64,000 nucleotides of DNA, from assembly GCA_051878315.1 (NCBI GenBank), contig JBJEJW010000013.1, positions 18,890-82,889 of the forward strand, in the 5' to 3' direction. Made by a program: the position numbers and the translations under genes. Origin of the DNA: W0P28-013 sp051878315 (GTDB taxonomy: Bacteria; Bacteroidota; Bacteroidia; Bacteroidales; Paludibacteraceae). Position 1 is the first letter of the stretch. Every line of letters begins with the position of its first letter. The notes beneath the pieces were generated by a model. The model was not told the origin of the DNA, ran no database searches, and worked only from the letters and a program-made list of their open reading frames with translations. This document shows positions 9,054 to 18,709 of this stretch, piece after piece.

Positions 9054-10865
9054 TTACGGCATCACGACAATTTTGTGGCCTTCGATAATATAAACACCGG
9101 TAGTCAAGCCGCCGATTGCGGTAACACCGGCTGTCAAATGCACACGTGCCACCATTTGCCCGCCGATGGTGTACAAATAGGTATCGCACGCACGTTCCGA
9201 CTGAATATATAGGGTATTGCCCAGCACAACCATCTGCAAAGGTTCGATTGCTACTTGGTTCAAGGCTGTAGGAGCCGTGTTGGCTACATCGTACCAGCGC
9301 GTCCAATCCCATAATTTCACTTCGCCCGATTTCAGACTCAAACCGTTACCCGACGGATATTGTTCTTTGCCGTCATCTTCCGACAAATTGTTATTAAAAA
9401 TCACATTGGCACTACTCCACCCGCTCGGCAACGTGCTATAATAATAGTTATCGTGTATGTGCGTCATAGCCACTCCCGGCCATTTAGCATTCTCTTTCGA
9501 ACCGCTATACATATAACAATAAGCTTCTGCCCAAGTGTCCGGTTTGACGATGATGGCTGTGCCTTTCGCCAATTCGAAGCCGGCGCCTTTGGTATAAACG
9601 TAGTCGGTCGAAGTATTATCTGTGCCGTTGGTTGCAGTTACGGTTAATGTTACCGCCGAGCCAACCGGCACCGACTCGCCAATAGTGACAGAGGCGGCAT
9701 CGGCAAAATCGACGGGCGTGCCACCATCAACGGCATACGAGCCGGCAGTTGCATTTTTCAAACGTAACGCAATGGTCAGTGCATCGGCATGGTAGGTGTA
9801 GCCGTCGGGCACACTGACAAACGCTTCGGGCGCAGGAGCCGGCGCACTACCCGCACGGCGGCAACCGATGTCGGCCAATTGGCAACGGATGGTGTCGGAG
9901 TCGTCCTTCTCGTGCGACGTCGATGCATCCGAGCCATAGGTGCCATACACGTTGTCCAACATACTCGGGTCGTGCGGTAGGCAATCGATGCCCGACTCAC
10001 CACGAGTAGCGATCATCATCACACCAATACCCGTTGTAGTAAGATCTGCTTTGGTAATGTTGAGCGCAGACAACGGAATTTGCATTTCGTAGAACGAATC
10101 GTATTTCGTTTGATGATTGCGTCGCACCTTACCCTGACAAGCGGCCGCATCCAACACATCAAGCCACGTAGAACCGCCATTATACACATCGTCGGGCGAC
10201 TGCGGCTGATAGAGATGTAACAGACTGTTGCCCAAAAACTTATGGCTCATCTTGTAGGAGATGCCGAGGGTTGAGTAGAGTTTGCAGGCATCGCCATAGT
10301 TTGTGTTGCCCTGCGCATCGGCAGCAGTGAACATCGCAGGGCTGCCCAGCCCTGGCTTTCCACTCATCATAAAAAGGTGGTCCACGGGTGTTTCATATAC
10401 CACATTTACTCCCCACAGCATGCCGCCGTCTGTCAGTCTGCCGGTCATAGTCTTGGCGGGGTCCACGCTGATAGCAATAGCCAACGGCACATCGCCCACA
10501 TAGCCGTCGTCGGAGATAGGACCATTGCCGTCCTGCTCCCACCATGTGTCGAAGGTGTTAACCATCTGCCACGCAAGGTAGAGATTTGCATCGTCCCATG
10601 CGGCATAGAGAGCATAGCAATCAAGCACGCAGTTTTCGTGCTGCCCTTTGAAGGAGTTGCACATATCGTTGGCGCTGCCTTGCGCGATGCACATGGCTTG
10701 TGTCCAATCGGAAGGGTCGCCATCGACGGTGATGGTTTTCTCTTGACCAAACTGATTGTTGGGGTTGGTGGCATAGACGCCACGATTTTCGACCACGCCG
10801 GTAGCACCCACGGCCAACCATGGCAACAACGCCACTGCGCATGCGATTATTTTTGCTTTAGTCAT
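9054..10865 (-). CDS. CBM9-like / starch-binding T9SS surface protein
   Basis: I start it at ATG 10865 (MTKAKIIACAVALLPWLAVG), giving a 603-residue preprotein; an open frame upstream would overlap the previous gene. Residues ~25-345 begin with ITVDGDPSDW and alternate strands with YAAWDDANLYLAWQM, the signature style of CBM9-like, sugar-binding jelly rolls. Residues ~425-525 (AIIVKPDTWAEAYCYMYSG, KWPGVAM, NVIFNNNL) are a starch-binding module like that of the GH13 enzyme. The end (YLYTIGGQMVARVHL to GVYIIEGHKIVV) is a T9SS type A sorting domain. No catalytic motif is seen. It probably binds alpha-glucan beside the amylase, with which it shares an operon and a 36-base gap. Confidence 0.85.
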   Translation of the reverse strand: MTKAKIIACAVALLPWLAVGATGVVENRGVYATNPNNQFGQEKTITVDGDPSDWTQAMCIAQGSANDMCNSFKGQHENCVLDCYALYAAWDDANLYLAWQMVNTFDTWWEQDGNGPISDDGYVGDVPLAIAISVDPAKTMTGRLTDGGMLWGVNVVYETPVDHLFMMSGKPGLGSPAMFTAADAQGNTNYGDACKLYSTLGISYKMSHKFLGNSLLHLYQPQSPDDVYNGGSTWLDVLDAAACQGKVRRNHQTKYDSFYEMQIPLSALNITKADLTTTGIGVMMIATRGESGIDCLPHDPSMLDNVYGTYGSDASTSHEKDDSDTIRCQLADIGCRRAGSAPAPAPEAFVSVPDGYTYHADALTIALRLKNATAGSYAVDGGTPVDFADAASVTIGESVPVGSAVTLTVTATNGTDNTSTDYVYTKGAGFELAKGTAIIVKPDTWAEAYCYMYSGSKENAKWPGVAMTHIHDNYYYSTLPSGWSSANVIFNNNLSEDDGKEQYPSGNGLSLKSGEVKLWDWTRWYDVANTAPTALNQVAIEPLQMVVLGNTLYIQSERACDTYLYTIGGQMVARVHLTAGVTAIGGLTTGVYIIEGHKIVVMP

Positions 10866-10888
10866 AACTCTGTATTTAGTTGTTAGGT

Positions 10889-13800
10889 TTATCGTATCAC
10901 AATTTTTTCGACAGCGTTGCCAATCTGCAACAGATAGGTGCCGGCGGCCATAGCCGGTATTTCGAGGTTGCCATCGGCAAGGCGTGTCCATACCAAACGA
11001 CCTACGGTGTCGAACAGGCGCACCATGGTGCCCGCATCCACTCCTTCGACTTTGACTACGCCGTTATCGACATAAACCACATACGATGCGGTGGCATCGG
11101 TCATTTGTGTGGTAACGGACGACGATTTGACAATCAGTTCGAAACGGTCGTCCAACGTACCTGCTTCGGCTTCGAACGTATAACCGGCGAGACTTAAATC
11201 GGTATAAGTGCCCAAACCGCGGTCGTACAACACCACATTCAGGCCATCGGTGCCATCGGGCAATGCCAGCGTATAGACGCCACCGGCCGCCAATGTTACA
11301 CCAATCGATACACCTTTTTGCGCATCGGCCATCGGCAACACGTTGGCTGCCAATGTAATACGGTTTTCGCCCGCCAACGAATAGACATTGGCACCGGACG
11401 AGAATTGTTTGGTCAGGTCGTAGTTCAAATCGAATGCGTTGGTTACGTTCGTCTCTTGCGTGCGGATATAGGTATGATCAACTTGTTGAGCAGCAGCATT
11501 TTGTAGCACCAGACGCAAGGTGTGGCGGTCGGCCTCTTCGTCGGGCGTGGCGGCGCGCATCATGCGTTGCGACGGCACCACTTCGCCGGTAACCGATTTC
11601 TCCTGCCAAGAGATAGTGCCGCCAAACTGTACCATATAGGCCTGCATGCTGCGGAACGTGGTATCGGAGCAGGCTGCCACATAGTACGAATATTTCTCCG
11701 GCTGATAGACGTACATGAAACCAACCGTCAAACCATGGGCTGCATCCTCTATCTGTTGAGCGATCATCGGGTTGCCAAACTTATCAATATTGGCATAGGC
11801 CGGCACACCGATAATATTCCAGTTGGAGTCGTAAATGTAGCGGTCGCAACGCTCGATGGTGCACTTGTATTCCGGTATAGTAACCGCTTCCAACTGACCG
11901 CTGATGTCCATCGGTTCGGTATTGGCCGACGGGAAATAGATACTCACCTCGGTGTTGCCGTGCGTAAATTGTTGCGCCAAAATCTGTTCCCAATCGATAT
12001 ACAGTACATAGCCCATACCTTTTTTCAAAATCACATCGCTGGGATCCCAGTAGTAGCGCCAATAGGTCGGCGAATCGGCCCAACAGCCTTTTTCGGCACG
12101 TTCGGCGCCATCGTAGTATTGAATGACATAATCTTTGCTGTAAACACCGCAACCGAACACCTCCGACAGACGCACATCGAACGGGAACGACAACCAATAG
12201 AATTTCTTCTCGCGGGCATCAATGGTGTCGGTACTCAAATAATCTTTGGTCAAGGTCAGCACGCAATAGACGTTTTTCACCTCGCCTACAGCACGGTCGG
12301 TAGGATTAAAAGTCAACTGACGCGCATCGCCCTGATTTTGGCGAATAATCATCATATCGGTTTCGATAGACACACTATCAGTGATTTCGCCTTCGGGCAA
12401 CCAAGCGCAAATCAAGTGATTGGTTTTGAAGTCGTAAATCACGCGAATGTTGTATGTTTTGCCTTCCAATCCTTTAATCAGTTGGAACGAATATTCCGTT
12501 GACGAACCTTTGAAGTATTGAGTATAACCGGCATAAGGCGCTTCGATTTTGATGAATGCGTTCGGGTCGGATTTGATGTCGAGGCGATAAACCCAGTTTT
12601 GCTGGTCGGAGAATTTGAGGCTCGTCTGTTGATTGCCGTTCAGATCGTAGATACCTTCTTGACTCAACAAGAAGAGGTTGTCGCCGGCACCGGCCAAATA
12701 GGCGCGGTCGGTGCTGTTGTCGTAACTATTCCACATGAAACGGATATTGGCGCTATTCAACAATTGACCTGTAGCGTCCACATAGTTGTGTTCGGCTTCG
12801 TAGGCGTTTTGCACCAACGTGTCGGTGAGGCAGTAACTATAATCGTTGGCCACGACAAAATTCAGGTTGGTACCACTAGTCGTCCAGTGGCAGCAATAGT
12901 GGTCGAAGGTTTCGTGCTGACGCGCATAATCCGAATACCAGAAACGGTTTTGCAGATTGCCCTGTGCCGAAGCAAAATCCCAACCGGCTTTCGACGCATC
13001 GGAACGAATGAAGTAGTTGCCCGTGTAAAGGTGAATTTTCTCGACAGGCACGGTTGCATTACCATCAGCTTGCTCAATTACAAAATTGTAAACGCCGTTA
13101 TCGGTTATCGTAGCCGTAGTTTTTACGTCGATTTCCTGCTTGGTTACCCACTCCATGCCGGTGCCGGCCTCGTTGGTTACAAATTGCTGCAACCACACTT
13201 CGCAAGTGTTCGGGTTGGCCGATTCGGTACCCTCCGCGCTTTTCACGTTCGGGCGCACATGCAGACTGACCGTATCGCATCCTGCGTCGTGTACAGAGAT
13301 AGTATGCGACGGATGGAACTTCTCCATAGTGCTACCGTCCTTCTCCACATATACAAGGCGATATTCGGTCGTCGGATAGATGACATCAATCTCTACCTTA
13401 CCATTTGCCAAGTTGAGTTGGAACGTATAGACACCGGTGATGGTCGGTTGAATCACCACTTCATTGCCGCCCGATTCGTGCACATAGAGTTCGAAGTGAT
13501 GGTTATCCGACGTGCATGTAGTCGGGTCGGTTATTTTGAAATAGTACGATTTGTCGTTCTTCACGAGGAAACTATATTTGGTACCTGCCACCAAATTGAG
13601 TGTTACCGTCGAAATATAGTCGCCCGCTTTGGCGGCAGTGAAACGATAAAAATCCATATTTTCACCGTCATTCGTGCGCAAGCCCAAATCGTAGCCCGGA
13701 TCGGTATCGTTGAACTTCATCCATACGCCCTTGCCGTAGTAATTTACTTCATTCGTAACACTTGCACTTTGCCCTTTTTCTGCAATGAACACCGGCATAT

Positions 13801-16800
13801 CCTTATGGAAATCGCCACGATAGATGGCATCGCATTGCCAAAAATACTCATAACCACTCTGATTGGAACTATTCAATGCAAAATAAATATTTTGGTCGCT
13901 GGATGACTGCAGGTTATAGTAGAAAACGCTATCATTCAGTTTGTTCATCTGGCCGTATTCGGCGTATTTCGGGGTCTTTGTTTCTCCATTCTTGTCATTT
14001 GCCTTGACACCCTTATCGTTATCCCACGCCGTAGTAGTACCAAATATATATGCCCATGCTTCTCCCCAACTGATAGGTGCATTCGGTTTGAAATAGATGG
14101 CATAGACTTTGCCGAACTTCACATAAACGGTATTGTTGGCTTCGGAGATGGCTTGGGTGTAGGTGGTGCTTGTGCCGGCAGCCTCAATCTTGACGGTGCC
14201 CGCCTCGTCGCTGTACCAACCCTCGACAGCATAACCCGTTTCGGGCGTAGCAGTGAAGGTGGCCACATTGACCGACGACCCCGAAGTAATAGTGCTACTG
14301 CCTGATTTGGCCGTAATCGTACCGCCTATGTTATCCACCACACCGAATGTAACCGGATAGGGATCGGAAACCACCGGCAACGTATAGGAAGCGCACACAT
14401 AATAGTTGTTCGTCGTGTTGATAGGCGTATTCGGGAAGTAAAGAATGACAAACCAAGTTGTTGTAACCTCATCTACAACAGTGGCATTGTGCCATTCGGT
14501 ATCGTTACCTAATTTGATGTTCGAACCATTGAAACCATTGTTTAGATTCTCGCCGCCATAGTAAACGGTCGAACTATTATTGTTGTTTTCCTCAAGCACT
14601 TTGAACTTCGCCACATCGTCGGCAGTGAGTTCAATATAGGCATAAACACCCGATTTATCAATAGTTAACTGGTCACCTTTGTTTTCTCCCCAACCGGTTT
14701 TGTCGCTCATGTAATAATACTCTTTATCTTTCGGTTGAATGGTTTTGGCTGTAACCACATATCCGTTACTCGGATTGATGGACGTGTTCGGATAATAGAG
14801 ATAAATGATGCACGCACTCGGTGCCGATGCCGGCATTTGGATATTATGGTACGTGTCGCCGGCACTCTTAATCTCAATATCGCCCTTGTACGACTCGTCC
14901 ATGCCGCACTCGGCATCGAACAGCGTCGTGTCGCACCCGACGAGGTACTGCGCCGCATCGTTGTTTAGGTTGGCGTTGTATATCTTAAAGTTTTTTTCGG
15001 CCTGATTATCAGACAATTTGATATAAGCATATTCGGCTGTTGAGGTCATTGCCCGACCGTTGCCATCGCCCCAGCCGGTAATCTCGCCCATGAAATAGTA
15101 GGTAACGGCAGAGGCGTTCTGCGTCCACTTGGCGTAAAGGTCTAAATCAGCCGTTACGGGCGTGTCGAAGTTGTAGGCATTGGTACAACTACTTTCGGTG
15201 TACCAACCACCGAACGTGTAGCCTTCGGCCGTAGGCGGCGTGGGGACAGAAGCCGTTTGGCCTGATTCTACATCTTGTGGATCAGGACGTGAACCATGTC
15301 CATTGGCATGGAATGTAACGGTGTAGGTCTTTTTCTTGAAATTGGCCGTTACCTCGCCATCGGAAGTGGCAGTGATGGTAGTGGAAGCGGCAGAGGCATC
15401 GGTTATCGTTACATTGCCCGATGTTACCGTCCACGAATCAAATGCATAGCCGGTATCTGCTGTGGCAGTAATGGCAACCGCCGTGCTGCCCACTTGCTGC
15501 GCCCCGCTTGGTTCTACGCTACCGCCCTCGCCTGCGGAAATGGTTACGGTGTAGGTGGTGGGGGCATCTACTGCATACCAAAACTTCTTATTGCTCCAAT
15601 CAAGGTACAATACAACATTGTCTCCTTCTGTACAATCAGCGGTTGTAAATATGAAGTTATTAGAACCAGATTGGATAGTCCTCTTGTCGGCTTCTAAAGC
15701 GGGCTTAACGTTAGATTCCGTTGCACCATATTCCGTACTGCCCTCTTTGAAGTGGAAGTAATAATTCGTATTACTGATGGTTGCCGCCAACTCACTTACT
15801 GAACAATACGTATTCAGTTTGTAGTATCCTGTGGCTTCTTCATACTCAAACTTGATGTTGGTGGAACTTGTGTTCCAACTATTATCATCGGCACTACCTG
15901 TATATTTCCATTCGCTTCCACCTTTAGATGTACGCACTTTGAAACGCCCCTGTACATATATATTTAATGCCGTAGCGGCTGCTGTTACGGTGATATCTTT
16001 TGACACGGAAACGGTTTCTGCGCAGTAGGTGGTGCCATCGCCGGTATAGGAGGCGGTGATGGTGGTTGTGCCGGCGGCCACATACGTAATCTTACCGTTG
16101 GCATCCACGGTAGCCACACTCGTATTGCTCGAACTCCATGTAACGGTCGGTGCCAATTCGTTGGTGGTAACACCTGCCGTCATGCTCCCGCCGACCGTAC
16201 CATCCGCCGGCGCCGTACTCCACGCAATAGGCGGCGTGGTGCAGGAAGAAACTGGAATTACTTGTACACAAACATTAGTACCATCATACGTTATGGTAAC
16301 TGTACTCAATGCAGTTGTGGCAAATTTGATGTTGCCATCACTAGATGATAAGGTTACATTGGAGCAATCATTATAACTTTCACTATGTCCAATCGCATTA
16401 TCCCAAGAGCCTTTTTTACAAATTTTGAATTGTAGATTACTATGTACTCCTACATTTGTGTATGTTTTTGACCAAACGCCATCTGTATAGTCCATTTGGT
16501 TCTCATCTGCACCATTACTCCAACTTTTGCCATTTACCCAATCGCTGTAGTCACTACCATTACCGGCAACAACATATTGTTGAATAACTACTTCATAGGT
16601 TGACCAAGTGCCGCCACCTTTATCCCAAGTGCCATCTGTAATTGTGTAGCAGTTGTTTGTGCCGGCGTCAGCCAAAGTCAAGTCTGCTGTTTGATTCCAC
16701 TTGGTGCCATCATTCCAATTGTTTTCAGTTGTGGCAGGATTCAAACGGACAAAAATTACTTTGGGATACGCATCATCAATGGTTGCCTTGTAAAGATTGG

Positions 16801-16996
16801 TTTCTCCGTCCACGGCCACCATATCTACCCATGTGGTTCCATTATCAAAGCAATAAACAGCAAAACGAGCATTAGATTGTAGCCAGTTGGAATTAGGAAC
16901 TAGATATAAATCTCTTGTCCCTCCCCACGCGGTATGGCTTACTCCCAACAGAAGCAGGAGTGTGCAGAAGATAGATTTTTGTATAGTGTGTTTCAT
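10889..16996 (-). CDS. Giant multi-module T9SS surface protein (starch-binding-like, Big2 and Listeria-Bacteroides repeats)
   Basis: A 2035-residue secreted protein with signal peptide ending near SHTAWG. Modules read, approximately: a starch-binding-like unit (25-115), a second carbohydrate-module-like unit (135-250), a Big2 Ig-like domain (250-337, SVATVDANGKITYVAAG), another ligand-module-like unit (344-478), an InlB/bacterial repeat (482-555), a Listeria-Bacteroides repeat (555-623, EGYTFGGWYTE), two related GWG-containing units starting near 630 and 760, another bacterial repeat (878-962), a long unassigned region, and a T9SS type A tail (1960-2035). Its ATG overlaps the stop of the upstream small gene by four bases (ATGA), suggesting translational coupling. 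It probably acts as a cell-surface alpha-glucan or host-surface adhesin; no enzyme motif was seen. Confidence 0.88.
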   Translation of the reverse strand: MKHTIQKSIFCTLLLLLGVSHTAWGGTRDLYLVPNSNWLQSNARFAVYCFDNGTTWVDMVAVDGETNLYKATIDDAYPKVIFVRLNPATTENNWNDGTKWNQTADLTLADAGTNNCYTITDGTWDKGGGTWSTYEVVIQQYVVAGNGSDYSDWVNGKSWSNGADENQMDYTDGVWSKTYTNVGVHSNLQFKICKKGSWDNAIGHSESYNDCSNVTLSSSDGNIKFATTALSTVTITYDGTNVCVQVIPVSSCTTPPIAWSTAPADGTVGGSMTAGVTTNELAPTVTWSSSNTSVATVDANGKITYVAAGTTTITASYTGDGTTYCAETVSVSKDITVTAAATALNIYVQGRFKVRTSKGGSEWKYTGSADDNSWNTSSTNIKFEYEEATGYYKLNTYCSVSELAATISNTNYYFHFKEGSTEYGATESNVKPALEADKRTIQSGSNNFIFTTADCTEGDNVVLYLDWSNKKFWYAVDAPTTYTVTISAGEGGSVEPSGAQQVGSTAVAITATADTGYAFDSWTVTSGNVTITDASAASTTITATSDGEVTANFKKKTYTVTFHANGHGSRPDPQDVESGQTASVPTPPTAEGYTFGGWYTESSCTNAYNFDTPVTADLDLYAKWTQNASAVTYYFMGEITGWGDGNGRAMTSTAEYAYIKLSDNQAEKNFKIYNANLNNDAAQYLVGCDTTLFDAECGMDESYKGDIEIKSAGDTYHNIQMPASAPSACIIYLYYPNTSINPSNGYVVTAKTIQPKDKEYYYMSDKTGWGENKGDQLTIDKSGVYAYIELTADDVAKFKVLEENNNNSSTVYYGGENLNNGFNGSNIKLGNDTEWHNATVVDEVTTTWFVILYFPNTPINTTNNYYVCASYTLPVVSDPYPVTFGVVDNIGGTITAKSGSSTITSGSSVNVATFTATPETGYAVEGWYSDEAGTVKIEAAGTSTTYTQAISEANNTVYVKFGKVYAIYFKPNAPISWGEAWAYIFGTTTAWDNDKGVKANDKNGETKTPKYAEYGQMNKLNDSVFYYNLQSSSDQNIYFALNSSNQSGYEYFWQCDAIYRGDFHKDMPVFIAEKGQSASVTNEVNYYGKGVWMKFNDTDPGYDLGLRTNDGENMDFYRFTAAKAGDYISTVTLNLVAGTKYSFLVKNDKSYYFKITDPTTCTSDNHHFELYVHESGGNEVVIQPTITGVYTFQLNLANGKVEIDVIYPTTEYRLVYVEKDGSTMEKFHPSHTISVHDAGCDTVSLHVRPNVKSAEGTESANPNTCEVWLQQFVTNEAGTGMEWVTKQEIDVKTTATITDNGVYNFVIEQADGNATVPVEKIHLYTGNYFIRSDASKAGWDFASAQGNLQNRFWYSDYARQHETFDHYCCHWTTSGTNLNFVVANDYSYCLTDTLVQNAYEAEHNYVDATGQLLNSANIRFMWNSYDNSTDRAYLAGAGDNLFLLSQEGIYDLNGNQQTSLKFSDQQNWVYRLDIKSDPNAFIKIEAPYAGYTQYFKGSSTEYSFQLIKGLEGKTYNIRVIYDFKTNHLICAWLPEGEITDSVSIETDMMIIRQNQGDARQLTFNPTDRAVGEVKNVYCVLTLTKDYLSTDTIDAREKKFYWLSFPFDVRLSEVFGCGVYSKDYVIQYYDGAERAEKGCWADSPTYWRYYWDPSDVILKKGMGYVLYIDWEQILAQQFTHGNTEVSIYFPSANTEPMDISGQLEAVTIPEYKCTIERCDRYIYDSNWNIIGVPAYANIDKFGNPMIAQQIEDAAHGLTVGFMYVYQPEKYSYYVAACSDTTFRSMQAYMVQFGGTISWQEKSVTGEVVPSQRMMRAATPDEEADRHTLRLVLQNAAAQQVDHTYIRTQETNVTNAFDLNYDLTKQFSSGANVYSLAGENRITLAANVLPMADAQKGVSIGVTLAAGGVYTLALPDGTDGLNVVLYDRGLGTYTDLSLAGYTFEAEAGTLDDRFELIVKSSSVTTQMTDATASYVVYVDNGVVKVEGVDAGTMVRLFDTVGRLVWTRLADGNLEIPAMAAGTYLLQIGNAVEKIVIR

Positions 16997-17460
16997 GGCG
17001 TATGTATTTTTTTGGTTTTAAGGTTTCTGCGTCTTATAATCAGGCCGTACAGCAAGGCTGCCGCCACCAAAAACGGCACTGCATCGCCTATGGGCGATTC
17101 CGGGTCGCGGTTAAAGTCATCACCTGGATTAGAGCCCATACCGCCGCCGTCGGTAACACTGCGCGCGTGTATGGTGGTGCCGGGGCGGCTGCTACCTGCA
17201 AAGGGTGTGTATTTGTCGCCCATCAGGTCGGGGCGCGCCGCACCTATTTCCGATAAGCGCACGCGCGAACTGCGCGCTACCGTGCCGGCGGTGTTTACAC
17301 CACTATTATAATATGTACCATATTGTGCCGCCGAGGTCGCCGCACTGCCGGCATAAGCCGGAGCCGCAACGCCGCCATATACGGCATCGCCGGAGCCGTA
17401 ATATGCCCACACACTGCATGTGCAGAAAAACAGAGCCACAATCAGGAATCGTGTTCTCAC
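16993..17460 (-). CDS. Small secreted protein with CTERM-like C-terminal sorting signal
   Basis: First gene of the long minus-strand operon, 155 residues. It has a signal peptide (MRTRFLIVALFFCTCSVWAY), a low-complexity tyrosine/glycine/alanine middle (YYGSGDAVYGGVAAPAYAG), and a tripartite end: PIGDAVPF, a short hydrophobic segment (LVAAALLYGLII) and an arginine/lysine cluster (RRRNLKTKK). This layout resembles C-terminal signals cut by dedicated sorting proteases of the exosortase/CTERM kind, although no such enzyme is encoded here. It may equally be a simple inner-membrane tail anchor. Its stop overlaps the start of the 2035-residue protein, so the two are likely made together. I do not recognise the family. 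Confidence 0.7.
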   Translation of the reverse strand: MRTRFLIVALFFCTCSVWAYYGSGDAVYGGVAAPAYAGSAATSAAQYGTYYNSGVNTAGTVARSSRVRLSEIGAARPDLMGDKYTPFAGSSRPGTTIHARSVTDGGGMGSNPGDDFNRDPESPIGDAVPFLVAAALLYGLIIRRRNLKTKKIHTP

Positions 17461-17486
17461 AATGGTACTTCGTTTTAAGGTTCGCG

Positions 17487-17504
17487 CCGCCTATTTATAG
17501 GCGG
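17487..17504 (-). other. Hairpin in the 5' leader of the left operon
   Basis: CCGCCTA and TAGGCGG form a perfect 7-bp stem with a TTTA loop, about 27 bases before the start codon of the first operon gene. It has no U-run, so it is not a classic terminator; it may stabilise the mRNA or affect ribosome access. Confidence 0.5.
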
Positions 17505-17528
17505 TTGTTATTTTGTGTTTTTCAGCAG

Positions 17529-17536
17529 CAAATTTA
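17529..17536 (-). promoter_or_regulatory. Candidate -7 box for the left operon
   Basis: On the minus strand TAAATTTG matches the Bacteroidota -7 consensus TAnnTTTG and lies about 69 bases before the first start codon. I could not find a matching -33 TTTG at the right distance, so this is weaker than the other promoters in the window. Confidence 0.45.
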
Positions 17537-17726
17537 TGAAAAACTTTTGTATGTTTTTCTGATTTTGCATTATTTATATTAAAATAATATCTACTAACAC
17601 ATAACACAAAAATACAAAGTCTATTGCAGAGTAATAAAAAATTTAATAAACAATTAAAAATCAGTTGATTAAAATACACAACCACACACACGGCAGGTGG
17701 TGGCGTGAGGCTACAAAAGAATGTTA

Positions 17727-17749
17727 AAAGCCGCACCAAAACAGGTGCG
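17727..17749 (-). terminator. Probable terminator after the YycJ-type hydrolase
   Basis: Read on the minus strand, CGCACC and GGTGCG pair around a six-base loop and are followed by GCTTTT, 12 bases or so after the stop codon of the hydrolase. The U-run is short, so termination may be partial. Confidence 0.5.
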
Positions 17750-17761
17750 TTGCGGTGTGCG

Positions 17762-18568
17762 TCAGAATATGTACAAATCGGATGCGGCGATGCGGTCGAG
17801 CGGCTGCAGCACTTCAACCGTGATGCCCTTTTGCGCCAGCGCATTGTTCACCGTGTTGAACGCCAATTCGGGCGTATTGTTCTCCTGGCTGAGGTGACAG
17901 AGAAAGACGTGCGTGAGCGTCGGCGGCCAGTTGTCGGCGAGGAATCGGGCGGTGTGGTCGTTGCACAGATGGCCGGTGTAACTGCGTACGCGTTGTTTCA
18001 GCGGATAGGGATAGCGTCCGTTTTTCAGCATCATTTCGTCGTAGTTGGCTTCGATGACCAGATAGTCGGCCCGAGCGATGTGGTCGGCCACCTCTTTGCC
18101 GATGAAACCGAGATCGGTGGCAATGACGAAGGTTTTGCCTTCGTAGGTGAAGGAGTAGCCTACGCAGTCGGAGGCGTCGTGGCTGACAGGGAACGACTGT
18201 ATGGTGAAATCGCGAATGACGATGTGTTCGCCTTTTTTGTAGTATTTTCGGCTCGACGAGAGTTTTTCGGTAACGCGATAGTTGCGGTTGATGCCGGTGT
18301 GTATTTCGCGTGTGGCATAGACGGGAATGTGGTATTTTTCGCCCAGCACGCCCACCGAGCAGATGTGGTCGGTGTGGTCGTGCGTGATAAAAATGCCCCA
18401 AATCTGTTCGAGCGAGATGTGATGTTTTTTCAATTCGCGTTTCACGGTGCGAATGCCAACACCGGCATCGACCAAAAAACCGTATTCGCCCGTGCCGATA
18501 TAATAGCAATTGCCGCTACTGCCGCTGCCCATGCTCAAAAAGCGCAGTCTTTTTGCTTCCGTATCCAT
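17762..18568 (-). CDS. YycJ/WalJ-type metallo-beta-lactamase-fold hydrolase
   Basis: A 268-residue cytoplasmic metallo-beta-lactamase-fold enzyme. It opens with LSMGSGSSGNCYYIG, typical of the YycJ (WalJ) group, and carries the metal site FITHDHTDH (HxHxDH), a later FPVSHDA and the ATDLGF aspartate region. In Firmicutes the family is linked to the WalRK region and has been proposed to act as a nuclease; the substrate here is not shown by the sequence. It has its own promoter, divergent from rlmB, and a terminator, so it is probably monocistronic. The start is well placed about 40 bases after the -7 box. Confidence 0.9.
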   Translation of the reverse strand: MDTEAKRLRFLSMGSGSSGNCYYIGTGEYGFLVDAGVGIRTVKRELKKHHISLEQIWGIFITHDHTDHICSVGVLGEKYHIPVYATREIHTGINRNYRVTEKLSSSRKYYKKGEHIVIRDFTIQSFPVSHDASDCVGYSFTYEGKTFVIATDLGFIGKEVADHIARADYLVIEANYDEMMLKNGRYPYPLKQRVRSYTGHLCNDHTARFLADNWPPTLTHVFLCHLSQENNTPELAFNTVNNALAQKGITVEVLQPLDRIAASDLYIF

Positions 18569-18606
18569 ATCGTCTTTGTCCCTCTAAAAAATGCAGAATG
18601 AGTTTG

Positions 18607-18638
18607 CAAAGGTACAAAAAAAAGAGTTAGATTCCAAA
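18607..18638 (-). promoter_or_regulatory. Promoter of the YycJ-type gene
   Basis: On the minus strand TTTG (18638-18635) and TACCTTTG (18614-18607) are separated by 20 bases, an excellent match to the Bacteroidota sigma-ABfr promoter. The start codon follows about 39 bases downstream. Confidence 0.75.
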
Positions 18639-18665
18639 AGTTATTTCCATGTGCATTTTTTTCAT

Positions 18666-18673
18666 TAACTTTG
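18666..18673 (+). promoter_or_regulatory. Candidate -7 box of rlmB
   Basis: TAACTTTG fits TAnnTTTG and predicts transcription from about 18680. A possible in-frame upstream start lies inside this box, which supports translation from ATG 18710. The -33 region is a poor match. Confidence 0.6.
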
Positions 18674-18709
18674 CAGCGCAAAATTATCGGAATCGAAACC
18701 ACACTGATT

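Larger units (their letters stand above)
17461..17761. other. Intergenic stretch between the left operon and the YycJ-type gene
   Basis: Apart from the leader hairpin, the candidate -7 box and the terminator of the neighbouring gene, this AT-rich stretch shows no coding region or RNA gene that I can support. Confidence 0.6.

Noticed and set aside
12518..13906. Open frame of 462 codons on the plus strand opposite the giant T9SS protein
   Set aside because: Antisense shadow; the minus-strand frame carries recognisable repeats and a sorting tail over the same stretch.
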